From Hygrocybe punicea (taxonomy: Eukaryota; Basidiomycota; Agaricomycetes; Agaricales; Hygrophoraceae): a DNA stretch of 64,000 bases. The DNA lies in NCBI GenBank assembly GCA_963556145.1, contig OY744461.1, forward strand, positions 9,124,891-9,188,890, in the 5' to 3' direction. The stretch's first letter is position 1. Each line of letters begins with the position of its first letter. A program made the translations under genes and the position numbers. Shown here piece by piece: positions 1 to 11,688 of this stretch. Under the pieces are notes generated by a model. It made no database searches, was not told the DNA's origin, and saw nothing but the letters and a program-made list of their open reading frames with translations.

Positions 1-331
1 CCAGAATTGTGATTTTTTTTAAAAAGGCGGATTTAAATTTGGTATTTTGGTATATGTCAACTTCGGATTTGCTAGGCTTCTGTTAGTAGGTTGTATTAAA
101 GGACTTGGTTCGCCCCCATAGGCGTTCGTATGCAAACTCATTGTCGCTTTCCAGTATAGCTGAGTTTGTTAATGACATCAAATTCGAGTCACCAAACGAC
201 TTATCATACAGTGCTTCAATTCATCAACACAATTGTAGTACAGGTTAGAGTTCACGATAAATTTCATATTCATTCTCTTTTTTCTGCTCGGGTCAACACC
301 TCTTCGTAACCCGATCGACAGGCGACGGTCA
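1..331. other. 3' flank of Mn-SOD, no gene seen
   Basis: This AT-rich stretch contains no open frame that resembles a protein. It lies directly downstream of the stop codon of the superoxide dismutase gene on the minus strand, so it probably holds that gene's 3' untranslated region and terminator. Confidence 0.5.
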
Positions 332-1184
332 TCACAACTTGGAGTTTTTCACGGCCTCATTGAACCGCTTCTCAGCCTCTTCGAAGTTGATAACGGACCA
401 AATAGCAGTGAGGTACTGCGTGAGGACGTTAGCCTTCCCGAAACACACCCGAAATGAAGAGAATGAGAAGACGAACATCAGCCTTGACGTTGAGATATTG
501 CAAGTAGAAGGCATGCTCCCAGATGTCGACACCAATAATGGGGACGTGGGTGAGGAGAGGGTCCTGGTTGGGAGTGGTGACGATCTCGAGAGACTTGGTG
601 GTCGTGTTCAGGCCCTGTGTTCCAGAGTGATCAGCGAGGAGACGCAAAGGAGAACAAAGAAATAACGGACAAGCCAGCCCCATCCACTGCCTTGGATGCC
701 AGCAGTAGTCGCATTGAATTCCCTCTGGAAGTGCTGAAAATCTCCAAAAGTACGCTCGAGGGCGTCCTTTAGAGGGCCAGGTTTGAGGGTCCCACCGATT
801 CCTTTGCCCTCGGATGCAGGAGGGGCCAGGTTCATCCAGAAGAGCGAATGGTTGATGTGGCCTGGGGCGTTGTGCAACAAAAATAAAATAATGCGACGTC
901 AGTTTTTTTTTTGTAATCGAAATCGATAACCGGCGATTAGGCGGTGGTGTGGAACGATCGGATAGGGGGGCGCCAAACTCACCACCGCCGTTGAACTTCA
1001 ATGCCGCTTGCAGTGCAATTCGCTCTTTGGCGCTACCAGCCTTGGCGTAGGAGGCCTCGGCAGCGTTGAGTGCGTTGACGTAGGTCTGGTGGTGTTTCTT
1101 ATGGTGGAGCTCCATTATCTGGCGTGATATGAAGGGCTCGAGCGCGTCGTAGGCGTATGGGAGGTTGGGGAGTACGTGTGCCAT
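332..1184 (-). CDS. SOD2: Mn superoxide dismutase, cytosolic type
   Basis: The enzyme converts superoxide to hydrogen peroxide and oxygen. Four exons (1184-983, 861-671, 614-477, 415-332) with GT-AG introns of 121, 56 and 61 nt give a 204-residue protein, the usual mature length of Fe/Mn-SOD. The start is the only ATG ahead of the conserved N-terminus ([13 protein letters not shown]). The visible hallmarks are the [14 protein letters not shown] helix with the first metal-ligand His, INHSLFW with the second, and [11 protein letters not shown] with the ligand Asp and His. I see no mitochondrial presequence, which suggests the cytosolic Mn-SOD that some fungi have; an unseen upstream exon is possible. 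The third intron was placed so that KADYLTAIW is restored. Its upstream region is shared with the divergent glycosyltransferase gene. Confidence 0.95.
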
Positions 1185-1233
1185 AGTGGGTGTATAACGA
1201 TTGGGAGTAACGGTATGGCCCAGGTGGGTGAGC

Positions 1234-1243
1234 TTTATATAGT
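1234..1243 (-). promoter_or_regulatory. TATA-like box upstream of Mn-SOD
   Basis: Read on the minus strand, a TATATAAA-type sequence lies about 50-60 bp ahead of the SOD start codon, a common basidiomycete spacing. The 1185-1603 interval is the common upstream region of two divergent genes. Otherwise it holds only purine/pyrimidine-rich sequence and a repeated ATCATTGATCATCA stretch near 1465. Confidence 0.35.
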
Positions 1244-1603
1244 AGAATATTATCTAAGCACCTGCTCTGAGACACCGGTGACGGCCTTCAACTTCCACTT
1301 TGTCAAACATCGAGGCTGATCAGAGCCGCCGTCTTTCTCTCATGTTCCTTGCGGTGTTCAAAGGCGGGCAATGGGTGCCATGGCGTGGATGAACAAGGTG
1401 AACAACGCCATCCATGGAACCGAGACCCTAACCTCACCGTGACCTCATCAGGTCCTCATGGATCATCATTGATCATCAAATGTTGCTAGGTTTTCAGAGA
1501 TCTACTTGATTTCGGTAACAGCTGAAGCTTGAGCTTGAGCCACTTCGTCAAGCGCAGGATCGCAAACATTTTTTATATTCTTTCAAGACAATTTCAAACC
1601 ATC

Positions 1604-3151
1604 ATGGTATGGAATCCATCAGGCCAATACGACCTGGTTGCGCAGGAAGAGGAAGCGACATTGTCAAGAACAGCTCGAAGACGTGGAATTTTCGCTCGAG
1701 GATCATGCACCTCTGGGTACGTGTCATTTATTCGTCCTGCAAACCAGTTTCGTGAACGTTGATTAATCATTACTAGCGTCGCAAAGATCATCTCAATCTT
1801 TTTTTTGGCTCTGCTCATAGGGATATTCGTTAATTTTGGCCAGGTGATAACGAAACTCGTATCTCCCCCGGCTTTTACGTCGAAATACCCTCTTACCGTA
1901 TTAATATCCACTGCCGATGCTTCAATTGGTGAAGTAGATTACTGGATTCACGGTATTTTGGCCCGTCTCGGAAGGCCCATTGATGTCCAAGTGGTGAACC
2001 CCAAGAATTTCAGAATAGTGGACGACAGCATCATTCTGGCGTTCAACGATCTTCAAAAGTGGACCGATCTCAAGGTGGAAAGCCACTTCCAAAACGTGGG
2101 CCTCCTCCGAATTGGTTAGTAACAAAATCAGTATATTATATTTCTCCACATGGATTCCCTTTCTGACAACTTGTGCGGAATTCAAGGAGATGAATATGGA
2201 AACGACACAAGTTACGAACACTATTCATACGTATTCCGGCCATACTGGTTCGATCACATCTATAACACGCAAAAAAATGATACCCCTGTTCTGTGGATCC
2301 CCAATGGCTACTCCACAGGAGTCGGTCCGCGTCCCTCGTCTAGTCTCCTTGCATTCTCTCAGCGCCCGCAAATGTGTTACTTTGAAGGGTCACCCAAAGA
2401 TAATGGCCGTGCATCATCGCGGGACAAGATGCGTCTGACGCTTGAGTCGTGGGACCCACGAAATCAAGTCTGCCAAGTTCGGTGGACCGACGGGTTCATG
2501 AGGGGTCAGACACCATTGATGTACTCTGCAAGTCTTGGCAGAGCCAAGTATGCACTATGTCCGGCTGGTAATAGTGGAGAAACCATTCGGTATGCAACAT
2601 TGAATCTTTATATGTACACGATACTCACGTGCAAATTTTCGTTTCAGGTTTTACGAGGTGTGTATGATCTATTACAACTCTGTGTGTCTCACAGTCTGAC
2701 AGACTTGCATCCCGCACCCCCAAGGCACTCGAGAATAATGCGATCCCAATTGTCGTATACGAGCCCTGGATGACGGGAGCTTTCGGGAAGGACGCTCAAT
2801 TCCCGTTTATCGTTCTGAATGTACGTTACGCTTTCTCACAATGTCAGGTGTGAAACACTGAGCAAGATTCTGTAGTCTTGGGATGAATTGAGACCACGCC
2901 TTGAGGCTCTGGCAGCCGAGGCTCCCTCTATAGGACAGGCGAGGCAAACGGTGGGTATTCAACCTAGCAAGCCTCATCCAACAACGTTGTGTCGGGCAAA
3001 AACAAATACTTATCACATTTACCCCAATCAGGCATCAAGAAACTGGTGGGAAGAAACTCAGAATAAGCTTCGCCGTGCTGCTATACGCCTCGTGGATGAT
3101 TCATTTAACAGAAAGTACAGGGATATGCCGTTATCTGTCGCCGTTGCTTGA
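1604..3151 (+). CDS. Exostosin-like glycosyltransferase, type II membrane protein
   Basis: Seven exons (1604-1716, 1777-2114, 2187-2589, 2648-2657, 2725-2820, 2876-2950, 3032-3151) sum to 1155 nt and encode 384 residues with all phases matching. Residues 1-40 are a charged cytosolic tail. A hydrophobic signal anchor follows (about 42-60, KIISIFFLALLIGIFVNFG), and the rest would face the Golgi/ER lumen. The C-terminal part holds the block YALCPAGNSGETIRFYEALE, the exostosin/RXYLT1-type sugar-nucleotide-binding signature, followed by AIPIVVYEPW. Glycan transfer in the secretory pathway is inferred; donor and acceptor are unknown. Exon 4 is only 10 nt long and encodes the centre of the RFYEALE motif. 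A one-exon reading through the introns would break that motif, which supports the model. Confidence 0.75.
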
Positions 3152-3599
3152 GAACTGAAAGCCGCCGATGGTCATTGTCACCGTTGCTGATGTTCCAACC
3201 GTACGACTTGACGCAAGGTGACCAGGTCACTTTACTTGAATGTTATTATTACACTTGGTCATACATATGGGTTGTTTCGCGAAAATGATCGTGTTTTGGA
3301 TATCATCAAGTCGTCAGGATGGAAGGTTCCATCAGTCCACGACCATTATGACTTTTGCCCATATAGTATGCAGGACCTGACAGGAAGAAGTCGCGGATGC
3401 TTTTGCCCTGCATACGTCCAAACCATACTTCTCTTTGGTGTACCTTGCAAGAAGTACATGGAACCGTGTATTTTGTACATAACGGTCGCACCAGAAAACC
3501 GTATGAAAGGTACTTATCACAGCCCTTTCAAAGATCTTTCTCATATGCTGATCCTCCAATAAACACACACACTGCTTCAACCTGAAGTGGTGGCTAGAC
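3152..3599. other. Intergenic, no gene recognised
   Basis: Short open frames exist on both strands, but none shows a family motif, matching splice signals or a signal peptide. The interval would hold the 3' end of the glycosyltransferase transcript and the promoter of the next gene. Confidence 0.4.
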
Positions 3600-4877
3600 A
3601 TGAGACTGGTTTACCTTGTCGCTGCCAGCTGCGCATATTCATGCGGACTTCTGGTTAAGGCAGACTATAACATTACCGTCGACGACACAAACACCCGCTG
3701 CTATCCAATACCGGCCAACCGCTTGTGCAGAAGGTGTACGGTGAATGAGACGGCAGCCGGCTTACTACTTGTAGTAAATGGTGGCTCTGCAACGTCCCAG
3801 GAGCGACAGTTACCTTCCCATTAACAGGTATTTGCAATCTTTTAGCTGCGATGTTTTTCTTACCCGTTTCCTCTAAGAGTTGCCGTCTACTTCCTTTCTC
3901 CACCATGGCCTTATCCGATGGGAATGTTTGCGTCGGTCGATTCATCATCATCCGATTACATTAATGTCACGGATCCAAATGCCGTGACGGTCTTCAATGG
4001 CCTGTCTACTGTCTCGTCGCATCCTGTGTGGTCATCCACGGGCTTGAAGAATACTAAACATGTTCTCGTCCTCAGCGGTGCAAACAGCATGGGTGGCTAT
4101 CACGACCTCAATGTAGATGGTTTCATGTCAGTTTTGTCTATCTTTGATATCTGATAGTCACTAACAAACAATTAGATATACTGCTGTTGGAAGTGACCCG
4201 GGCTCCCCGCCGCCGGCTAGCTCTTCCCAGATGGGCTCCACGTCTGCTCATCGTCCAGCTCCTCTGAGATAAGGTCCTCGTCCGGCTCTTCCGAGATAGG
4301 CTCCTCGTCGGCTAATCCGATCCCGTCATCCAGCTCCTCCGGATTGAGTTCTACGTCCGCGATTCCGATACCATCAACCAGCTCCTCCAAAGTGAACTCA
4401 CGCCGGGTCTGAACCCACCATCCAGCTCTTCCAAAAACGAACTCCACCTCCGTCACTCCGATTTCGTCGCTATCGCAAACCACCTCTACGCGCTCGCGAT
4501 CAGTCGGGGCCCCAGTGTTAGGCGCGGTACTTGGCGGGTTGGTCGTGTTCATATATCGCTTTGGCATTTCCTACGCCAACGAAGCGTGGCACAACAAGGC
4601 CAACCAAGCATGCTTTTGCATCAAGGGGGCAGGCAACGCTGTGGTGATCGAATCCTCCTTCGCCGCATACCCCTCCAAAGGCCGCATGATATAGATCGGA
4701 CAGCACGCACGTAACGTTCAGTCAGATTCGTCCGCTTCCCGTGTTGCCCCTCTTATTCCAAATCGACTAAACGACCCACCGCCTCATGTTCTTGGAAGGG
4801 ACGTTACTCGTTTGGAATTCGGAGGAACAGAAGGTCCGCCGCCATTTGATAATAATGGCGTAAGCTATCCACTATGA
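3600..4877 (+). pseudogene. Decayed Ser-rich single-pass membrane protein
   Basis: The parts of a common basidiomycete membrane-protein architecture appear in order but in changing frames. There is a signal peptide (MRLVYLVAASCAYSCGLL), the start of a beta-sandwich module (YNITVDDTN), its core (NVPGATVTFPLTG, then VAVYFLSPPWPYP after a 50-60-nt intron), SDYINVTDPNAV and TKHVLVLSGANSMGG. A Ser/Pro-rich stalk, a membrane segment (GAPVLGAVLGGLVVFIY) and a cytosolic tail ending GGTEGPPPFDNNGVSYPL follow. Frame changes occur near 3690-3790 and 4230, and stops interrupt the stalk and the tail (for example near 4407 and 4690). I read it as a pseudogene. Unrecognised introns or sequence errors could explain part of the breakage. 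Confidence 0.5.
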
Positions 4878-5087
4878 GTACTCGGCTGTCGTTGATATTT
4901 CCCCATGGTAGTCTTGAAGAATTGCGGTGGAGTCGAGGAAATTGTTTGACATCGTGACACATTTTGGTACGAGACGGAAAGGAAGTCACCACGGTTATAT
5001 ATATATGTTCATAAAGAGACAACTGATTGACAAAAATGTTTTATATACTATTTCTAATTTTATACGGAGGTGAGCAAAGAGACTATA

Positions 5088-6466
5088 TTAAGACTCATCT
5101 TTGAGATCTACCACAACGGGCTGAAATCCCCTACCTCCAAACGCAACTCTTCTGCCCCCTCTCATCGCGTTTGGACCCGACGGCCAGTTTGCCGCGTTCA
5201 CGAACACCGTGCGTTCCAGCCCGAATTCGCTTGTCTTCCCTGAGTCCGAAATGGTCCCCTGAAGCTTGCACGGTTCATATCTGTCGAAACCCATCTTCTG
5301 CACGTGAATGGCGTCGTCGTCGTCGTCCTTTGAATGTGGCTGGGGCAAATGATCAGGTGGACTGAAATTGGGATCCCACGCCCGAATATCTGCCCCGTGC
5401 GATTCGTGTATATGCCCGAAAACGTGTAGACGAGGGCGGAGAGAAGGCAGGCGAGTGGTGAGTGAAGTGCAACCTGCTTTGTCCTTCACGCGAGTTTCGT
5501 CAAGGATTCCCGAGGGAGGACCGTGAGTGAGGCTATGTACAAACCATGTTGTTGAAAAAGACCACACGGGCTAAAAACAAGCTTACAGAATATCCGTTTT
5601 AGGGAACTTCGCAATCAATGCTAGTGAAAGTTCAACAAGTATTCAGTTTTGTTTTGATTCGAAAAGTCGAATGTTAGATCTGACCATCGGCTTCCTCTCC
5701 CCGGTGGTAGTTGAAAGCCCAATCGAAGAAGAAAGGCGACCACTAGGAACAAGTACAGTCAGAATGCAACAATTTGAGGCAAGGAAGGGCAGCTCTTGGT
5801 CAGAGTCTGGTTTGACACACCGGAGATCCATAAACACTCCAAGATCTACCACCTTCTTTAGCCCGAAAATCATATCGTTCGTCTTGCAAGTACACTATCC
5901 CCGCTTTGACAGCGGCTTCCCCTTTGATAAGTTCCACAATAGATGATGTATCCTAATATCGAATGTGAATAACGATATAGTGCGTGTTTGAGATTCACGC
6001 ACCTGCTTCTCACGGTGCCAATGACCAAATTTTGCCTCGTACCACTGATTGTGCAAGGAAATGTCATGGTTTCCAGCTATAATTCTATTGACCAAAACCG
6101 GAGAGGGGTAAAATGAAGATGAGTCAAGGGAAATTCTAGTCTTCATGCTTACATTTTGACCTTATGCGGAAGGCTGTAAAGCCACGTCATCGTGAGCTCG
6201 AATTCCCGATACGTCCCGGTGTTCGTAAGATCCCCACTGTGCAGCAGCACGTCCCCTGGCGGAACGGGGAATGAGCGTGTGTGAGTATCGCTGATGCAAA
6301 CAAAGCGTGTCCAGCCATTTGATGGAACGGTGAGAGATTCAGGATCGTACTCGAGGTGAACGATGGCTGTCGGCGAGGTAATTGTGACGGGTGGCTCTGA
6401 AACTGAGGAGGAGGCGAGGGTACGAGCATTGAGGACCTGTGTGAATTTGGGTGTTGTAAGATTCAT
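5088..6466 (-). CDS. Calcineurin-like metallophosphoesterase
   Basis: Six exons (6466-6153, 6084-6003, 5952-5821, 5742-5685, 5620-5587, 5532-5088) give 1065 nt, 354 residues, all phases consistent. The two-metal phosphoesterase motifs are in order: CISDTHT (DxH), GDVLLHSGDLTNTG (GDxxH/GD), IIIAGNHD (GNHD), LLTHGPP and VFGHIHESHG (GHxH). It resembles the MPPED/UPF0046-like soluble phosphoesterases widespread in fungi; the substrate is unknown. An acidic low-complexity loop (DDDDD) lies between the last metal motif and the C-terminus. The start was set at the ATG before NLTTPKFTQ. A further ATG 40 codons upstream (6586) is in frame and could be used. Confidence 0.85.
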
Positions 6467-8442
6467 TTTGAACAAACTCAGAGGCCTGGCGTAGAGTGGT
6501 GGAACGTGTGCGCAGAACTGTTTACAACGAGTACGGTAAGCTGAGAGTCCAAGAATTATGGTCGTCACCGTGACACTAGCTGTCACAGACCTTGCACAGG
6601 TCTATTACTTGCTCGCAAGTAGCCCAATAATACTCCAGGGGTCGTTTAACAATGGGACGCTGCAGGCCTCGATATCTATGATTGCCGGTCTTTGAACCAA
6701 AATCCGGAAATTTTACAGCAGCCGACCCTGTGGAAAATGTTGTGCAGTGCGCCTTTCATTTCCTGTGCGTCCGTTTTAGCCTTCCCGCGATAATTGCCAT
6801 TGGAATGCACAGTTATTTAATACGAAACGAATGTTTCGAATGTTAGTTCGAAACTATTGTTGCGATTCCTCTCATTCGCGGCTTGACATCCCGGTATGAG
6901 TTCGGTGGGTTTTGACAATTTCAGGTTGCAAAGTGTTGGCCTTTTTGGAAACGCGTTCGTCCAGTTTCTGGGTGGTTCGGGTTTCAGTACCAAGGTCCTC
7001 CGACAGGACTATGGTAGCAAATGGCTCCGATGGTTTTGAGTTCGGGGACTGATGACTTTCCTGAACACCAGTAGCATCTTGAATGTGTTCTGCAGATATT
7101 TTCTGGTGTTTGGGGGATTCAGATTCATGAACTTGTTGGGCCTCACGTCGAGCTTCTAGGTTTATCGCGTACTGCTACCACAGTGTTTTGAGCTGGGTCG
7201 TATCTCAACCTCATGCTTCCCGCATTCTGGACTTCCTGGATGATTGCGGATACAGGAATTGCCTGATGCCAGGATGCAAACCAATGTCCAGCAATTGCAG
7301 ACTTCGCTTATCTCCATTGGTGCACAGTGCCTCCTTTGGTTGCGCAAAGTATCGCACACGCTTCAAACGCACATCAGGCCTGTGCGTTAAACGCTTCCTT
7401 GCTCATCAATAGTTCCCCCCTGAAAACTCTTTGGCTGACATCGATCTCACTTGAACGCCAAACGACGTGTAGTCGATCACTTTCGTGGCTGTGTGTATTT
7501 TTTCCTTTGTCGGAAAGTTTATTTTCTAATTAGTTCAAACTCAAGGGATCTCTATCTTGTTCTGTCTCTAGGACGATTGGCCTGAGGAATGTCGTCACAA
7601 ATATTCACACTCGTGGTAGTTGCTGGTTCCAAGATGTTACGGTTTCTGCCGGGATGTACCTCGAACATTCAGTTGGCCCTCGACAAACGTTAACATTTCC
7701 CCAAAGAGTCTCATTTCCATTGTGTACTTTAATGGGAAACAGAGCCTCACGGATTATGGCCTCTGTCCACAAGTAAAAGCTCAGCCTATCGGGATCGCTG
7801 GATGTAGATTCATCTCGTTCCCTCCGCCAGGGCTGCTTAACATGACGTGCGATCGCAAAAATGTGAACGTTCAACGTTGAATCTCGTGGCTCGTACTTTC
7901 TTCCCAGACTCATATACTGCGATTCGGTGAGATTATCTTGCCCTGCTTCAAATCGCTCTCGTGATTGCCCAGCTGATTCTCTGCGATAAGGTTATCATGC
8001 TGGACATAGCGTGCAAGCCACCAATATATTGACGTCCATACAAAATCACGTTCATATCTGCAACGTCATGGAAATCGGTCGACGCCATGTCGCAGTCCGT
8101 TTCTTGCGACGGTGGTGAGAGCTGAGATGACCCGCAGGCGAATTTGATGAATCACTGGATACTTAACTTGTGGAAAGTGGCGACGTGAGGGAGGCATGTT
8201 CTGATGGATTGGGTATCTGGAGGCTATATTTCTCATAGGGTCTCAAGGGCTGGATAGTTTAAGTATGCAGCAGGCGAAGGTTGTGCGGAGAAGGCTAACC
8301 CAATTAGGGAAGCCAATCTTCATTGTCACGACGTGCCTCAAGGTCAGGGTTTTAACGCTGCACCACCATAAATACGTTATCCTTGTCTCCATTTCCATCC
8401 TTGTTCCCCCAACACGTACGCGATTCACCATTACTCCTGGCT
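6467..8442. other. Long intergenic region, no gene recognised
   Basis: About 2 kb separates the divergent phosphoesterase and Zn2Cys6 genes. Short frames occur (the longest about 100 codons on the minus strand near 7605-7913) without recognisable domains, and I do not call them. A TATA-like ATAAATAC near 8370 lies about 70 bp ahead of the Zn2Cys6 start codon. Confidence 0.4.
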
Positions 8443-9953
8443 ATGAATTCTTCTCTGGACTTGTATTCTGGGCACGTTGACCGTCGGCAAGGTATTCTCG
8501 ATCGCTGGGCCACTGAATCTCATGGCTGCGACGGTGCTTCGACCGTTCGCGGTGAAGGCCACTTCGACGATCAATACCAGTTGAATTACGTCGCATACCT
8601 ATCTAATGACCTTGGTTCGGCATCCGATTATCACCAAGCATCCGATTATCAGCAAGAATACCATGACAGCAATGGTGCTGCCTCCACTTCCCAATACAAT
8701 GCAAGCAACAGCGACGATGTCAGATCGATGTATCAGGTGAGCAAAATCGTTAAACGTTGTGGAAGTTCAATAGCTCATTCGTTTTCATGGGAAGTACAAC
8801 GGCAGCACCGCACACAACTCTCACTCGCTAAATAATATTGTGTCGGATCCCATTGTCGAAGAAGCCATCGGATACGACGGTGATGTCGAAGGATTGTGTT
8901 ATAACCCAAACTATCTTGATAGTAGGGTCGCGATCTCCGGTAACCAGTACTGGGAGCTTCCCAACTACAACAACTCCTCATTTTCGAGTGATGCTGGATA
9001 CTACGCAGCCGACCTCTGCTACGCTCAAATGTCTACTGGCCGCTCGGCACCTATTTTATCTCATCGGGATGACTCTCAAGCGCCGGCTGTTTCGCAGTTA
9101 CAAGGCTACGACTGGGGTGCCATTCCTCAAACGGTTTGTTGTTTTTTTTTTTTTTCACGTCGTAAACAGTTGACGTCAATTATGGATAGGAATATTCGGA
9201 ACACCGAACGAATACGATATCTCAACGTTTTGTCGACGATCACGCGGGATCTCTGCTGTCCGCTCTAACAGTTCCTTCACCGCAACGTCTCGCAAATCCC
9301 TCCGGCGAAATTCCACGCGACCATCCCTTAACCAGCAATGTTCCTTTCTTTTCTCCGCAATATGCATCCTCGCCCACGAGCTCGCACCCCACAATCCAAA
9401 ACACATCTTCACCAGTCCGCTGGAAGCACACGGGGCTCCAAGGCCGGACGCCCCGCGCTCATCGTGGAGCCAAAGAACTCGATCCCACTACCAGTAGTAC
9501 CTCGTTACCGTCAAGTAATTCGCACGCTGTGGACTCTGATCCCAACCACAGTACTTTATCTTCGCATTATCGTATGTCTCCCGAGCGAAGCCCACCGACT
9601 GGTCGGCAACGGGCAATCGGATTATCCGCTACAGAACCCACCAGGACTAGCTTGAAACCGATCCCTACCAAGAGGAGTAATTTGGAGAAGAAGCAGACTT
9701 TGGCATGTTTGTTCTGCCGGGAGCGGAAGATTGCTTGCGGCCGTCCTGCGGCGGGTAGTACCGACCATACATGCAAGTGAGTCTTGCATCGTGCTCAAGA
9801 TATCACTGCGACTGTACTCAGTCTGACATTTTCTTTATTCGTCACAGTCAATGTGCTCGGCGCCATTTCAAGTGCGAATATCCAAAGGAAAGCCGCCGCG
9901 GCCAGCATAAACGCAATCGGAGAAAGGCTCACGAAGTTAATAACGCCAAGTGA
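8443..9953 (+). CDS. Zn2Cys6 protein with C-terminal zinc cluster
   Basis: Likely a DNA-binding transcription regulator. The exons are 8443-8736, 8795 to about 9137, 9272-9776 and 9848-9953, giving about 415 residues. The protein is Asn/Ser/Tyr-rich and low in complexity for about 330 residues. The zinc cluster sits near the C-terminus: CLFCRERKIAC, an 11-residue loop, then CNQCARRHFKC, a perfect C-x2-C-x6-C pair. A basic tail (KESRRGQHKRNRRK) ends the protein. Most fungal Zn2Cys6 factors carry the cluster at the N-terminus, so the placement is notable but known in basidiomycetes. The second intron is the weak point. The GTTTGT donor at 9134 gives a frame error, while a donor at 9138 (GTTGTT) keeps the frame. 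An in-frame ATG at 8383 is an alternative start. Confidence 0.75.
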
Positions 9954-10266
9954 TCTTCTCTTCACTCTCAGCGGCTAGGCTATCTACGTTACCCTCAATC
10001 GTGTGTCGACCATCGCTACCCAGCTGCTAGACGAAGTACTAGTAGATCAGTTTGGTTTCGTTTTTTAAGGGGGGTTTTACATTATTCTGATCTACTATGG
10101 GAGATCACGTGTTCATTCATTGCGCTCAACAGTAGCCTTTTTTCTTTTCGCTATTGTATTTCTGTAGCTGCTATATGATTTCCTGGGAGCAATTCAACAT
10201 TACATGTCGGATCAATACTAATTTCAGGGAAGGTGCCCCATGAAATTAAAAAAATCTTGAAAAACA
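9954..10266. other. Convergent 3' intergenic region
   Basis: This AT-rich spacer lies between the 3' ends of the Zn2Cys6 gene (+) and the ankyrin gene (-). It has no gene and presumably contains both polyadenylation regions. Confidence 0.45.
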
Positions 10267-11688
10267 TCACAATGCATTCCACTTGTCGCAGATCTGACCC
10301 ACAGAGTACAAAAATTTAACATTAGCAAAGTTTCTGTGTCCATTTGCTTTCATGTGCCTCCACCAAAGATTTCTTCGCTTTCTCCCCTGTCCCATCAACA
10401 TCGTTTCTGTTTTCATATCCAATGTTGCCCCATGCTGTAAAAGAACCTCCATATGATAGATACACTGCGCCAATTGCAGGGGTGTCTGGCCTGCGTCGTT
10501 TTGAGAGTTGATGTCTGCGCCATACAAGATCAAAGTCGCAACACATTCAGCAAAGCACTTGCGATCCATTGCTAAGGGAATTCGAGCAATAATGTGCAAA
10601 GGTGTGTCGCCCTTTTCAAAATATCTCCTAATTGATGTGTGGTGTCGGAAGTTGGCATCGGCCCCAAATTTGCAAAGCACCTCGATCATGCTTGGCACAA
10701 CCCCCCAAATACGAGCGGAGGAGTCGAGATGGAGAGTTAACACGTAACTTAAAATGCTGTCATTATTTGAATCCAACCGAGTCGTATCCACGCCAGCACA
10801 ACAAAGCATTTTTAATATTGCCGGCGTATCAGTTGGGATGGGGTCTTGGTAGTACCAATGATTTGGTTTGACTGTCGCGAATAAAACATTGATACCGGGG
10901 CCATTGACGTTGGCACCTGCATCAAGCAGTGCTTCGACCATCTTGATATTTTTTGCAAACGCTGCTGCTGCAAGCGGTGTCTCCATACCCCCATCCAGTT
11001 CCTCGAGGTCAACGCCTGCGTCAAGTAGCACTTTAATGATTGCCGCATTGGACTTGCGTCTGGTCATGTGCAGAACTCGACGGAGTGGAGCGCCATGTTT
11101 TATCAGGAGTGCCAGGGCATCGAGAACGATCTTGTCGTTAGATCGAGAGTCATTGATAAGCCTTGCAAGAATGTAGTGATCATTGCTGGCGTCTGCGCCT
11201 TGTTCGCAAAGCGTTTGGAGAATGTTAACATTTGTGCGCTTTAAACCCGCCATCATGTATAGGGCTGTTTCTCTACAATAACCATCCACAGCGTTGATGT
11301 CATAGCGAAGACGGACGAGGCGCCGGATGAGTGGGGCGTCGCGCACAACTGCCGCAATGTGGAAAGGACCCGCCATTTTATTATCAATAAGCTCTCGATT
11401 TTGAAAAGGTATGCGCACGCCAAGGTCGAGCTGGAAAGTTTATATTATGAAACAAATTAAGATTGTGTCGAAGGCAAGGCATACGAGTGCAGTGAGCCAG
11501 TGATGGCTATTTTGAGAATTCTTGTATGGGGATTGGCAGAGTTTCTTAGCCATCTCGTCTAGGTCGTTTGTGGAATATTCCTCCTGCATCTGCATCATGA
11601 AAGTGAAGTTGAGGATGATGCGTTGAAGATCAAAAGGGAATCTTGTGAATAAATCGAGAACATCGTGGTTAACGGTGACCAGAGCCAT
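10267..11688 (-). CDS. Ankyrin-repeat protein
   Basis: Two exons (11688-11485 and 11430-10267, 54-nt intron) encode 455 residues. The N-terminus (DVLDLFTRFPFDLQRIILNF) looks F-box-like, but I cannot establish that. From about residue 85 onward there is a solenoid of ankyrin-type repeats, with units such as ETPLAAAAFAKNIKMVEALL, DAGANVNGPG, KGDTPLHIIARIPL and AGQTPLQLAQCIYHMEVLL. Several repeats are degenerate and about 33-36 residues apart. Ankyrin proteins bind partner proteins, so no enzymatic role is implied. The first in-frame ATG was used as the start. Confidence 0.8.

Noticed and set aside
3218..3601. Overlapping frames of 60-115 codons on both strands
   Set aside because: They shadow each other, contain no motif and lie in the 3' flank of the glycosyltransferase.
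5685..5745. A frameshift in the metallophosphoesterase after FDWAFNY
   Set aside because: On recounting there are four G in CACCGGGGAGAG, which keeps HRGEEAD in frame with the next exon; no frameshift exists.
7605..7913. A 100-codon minus-strand frame as a gene
   Set aside because: It shows no domain, signal peptide, splice partners or homology I can recognise; indistinguishable from chance.
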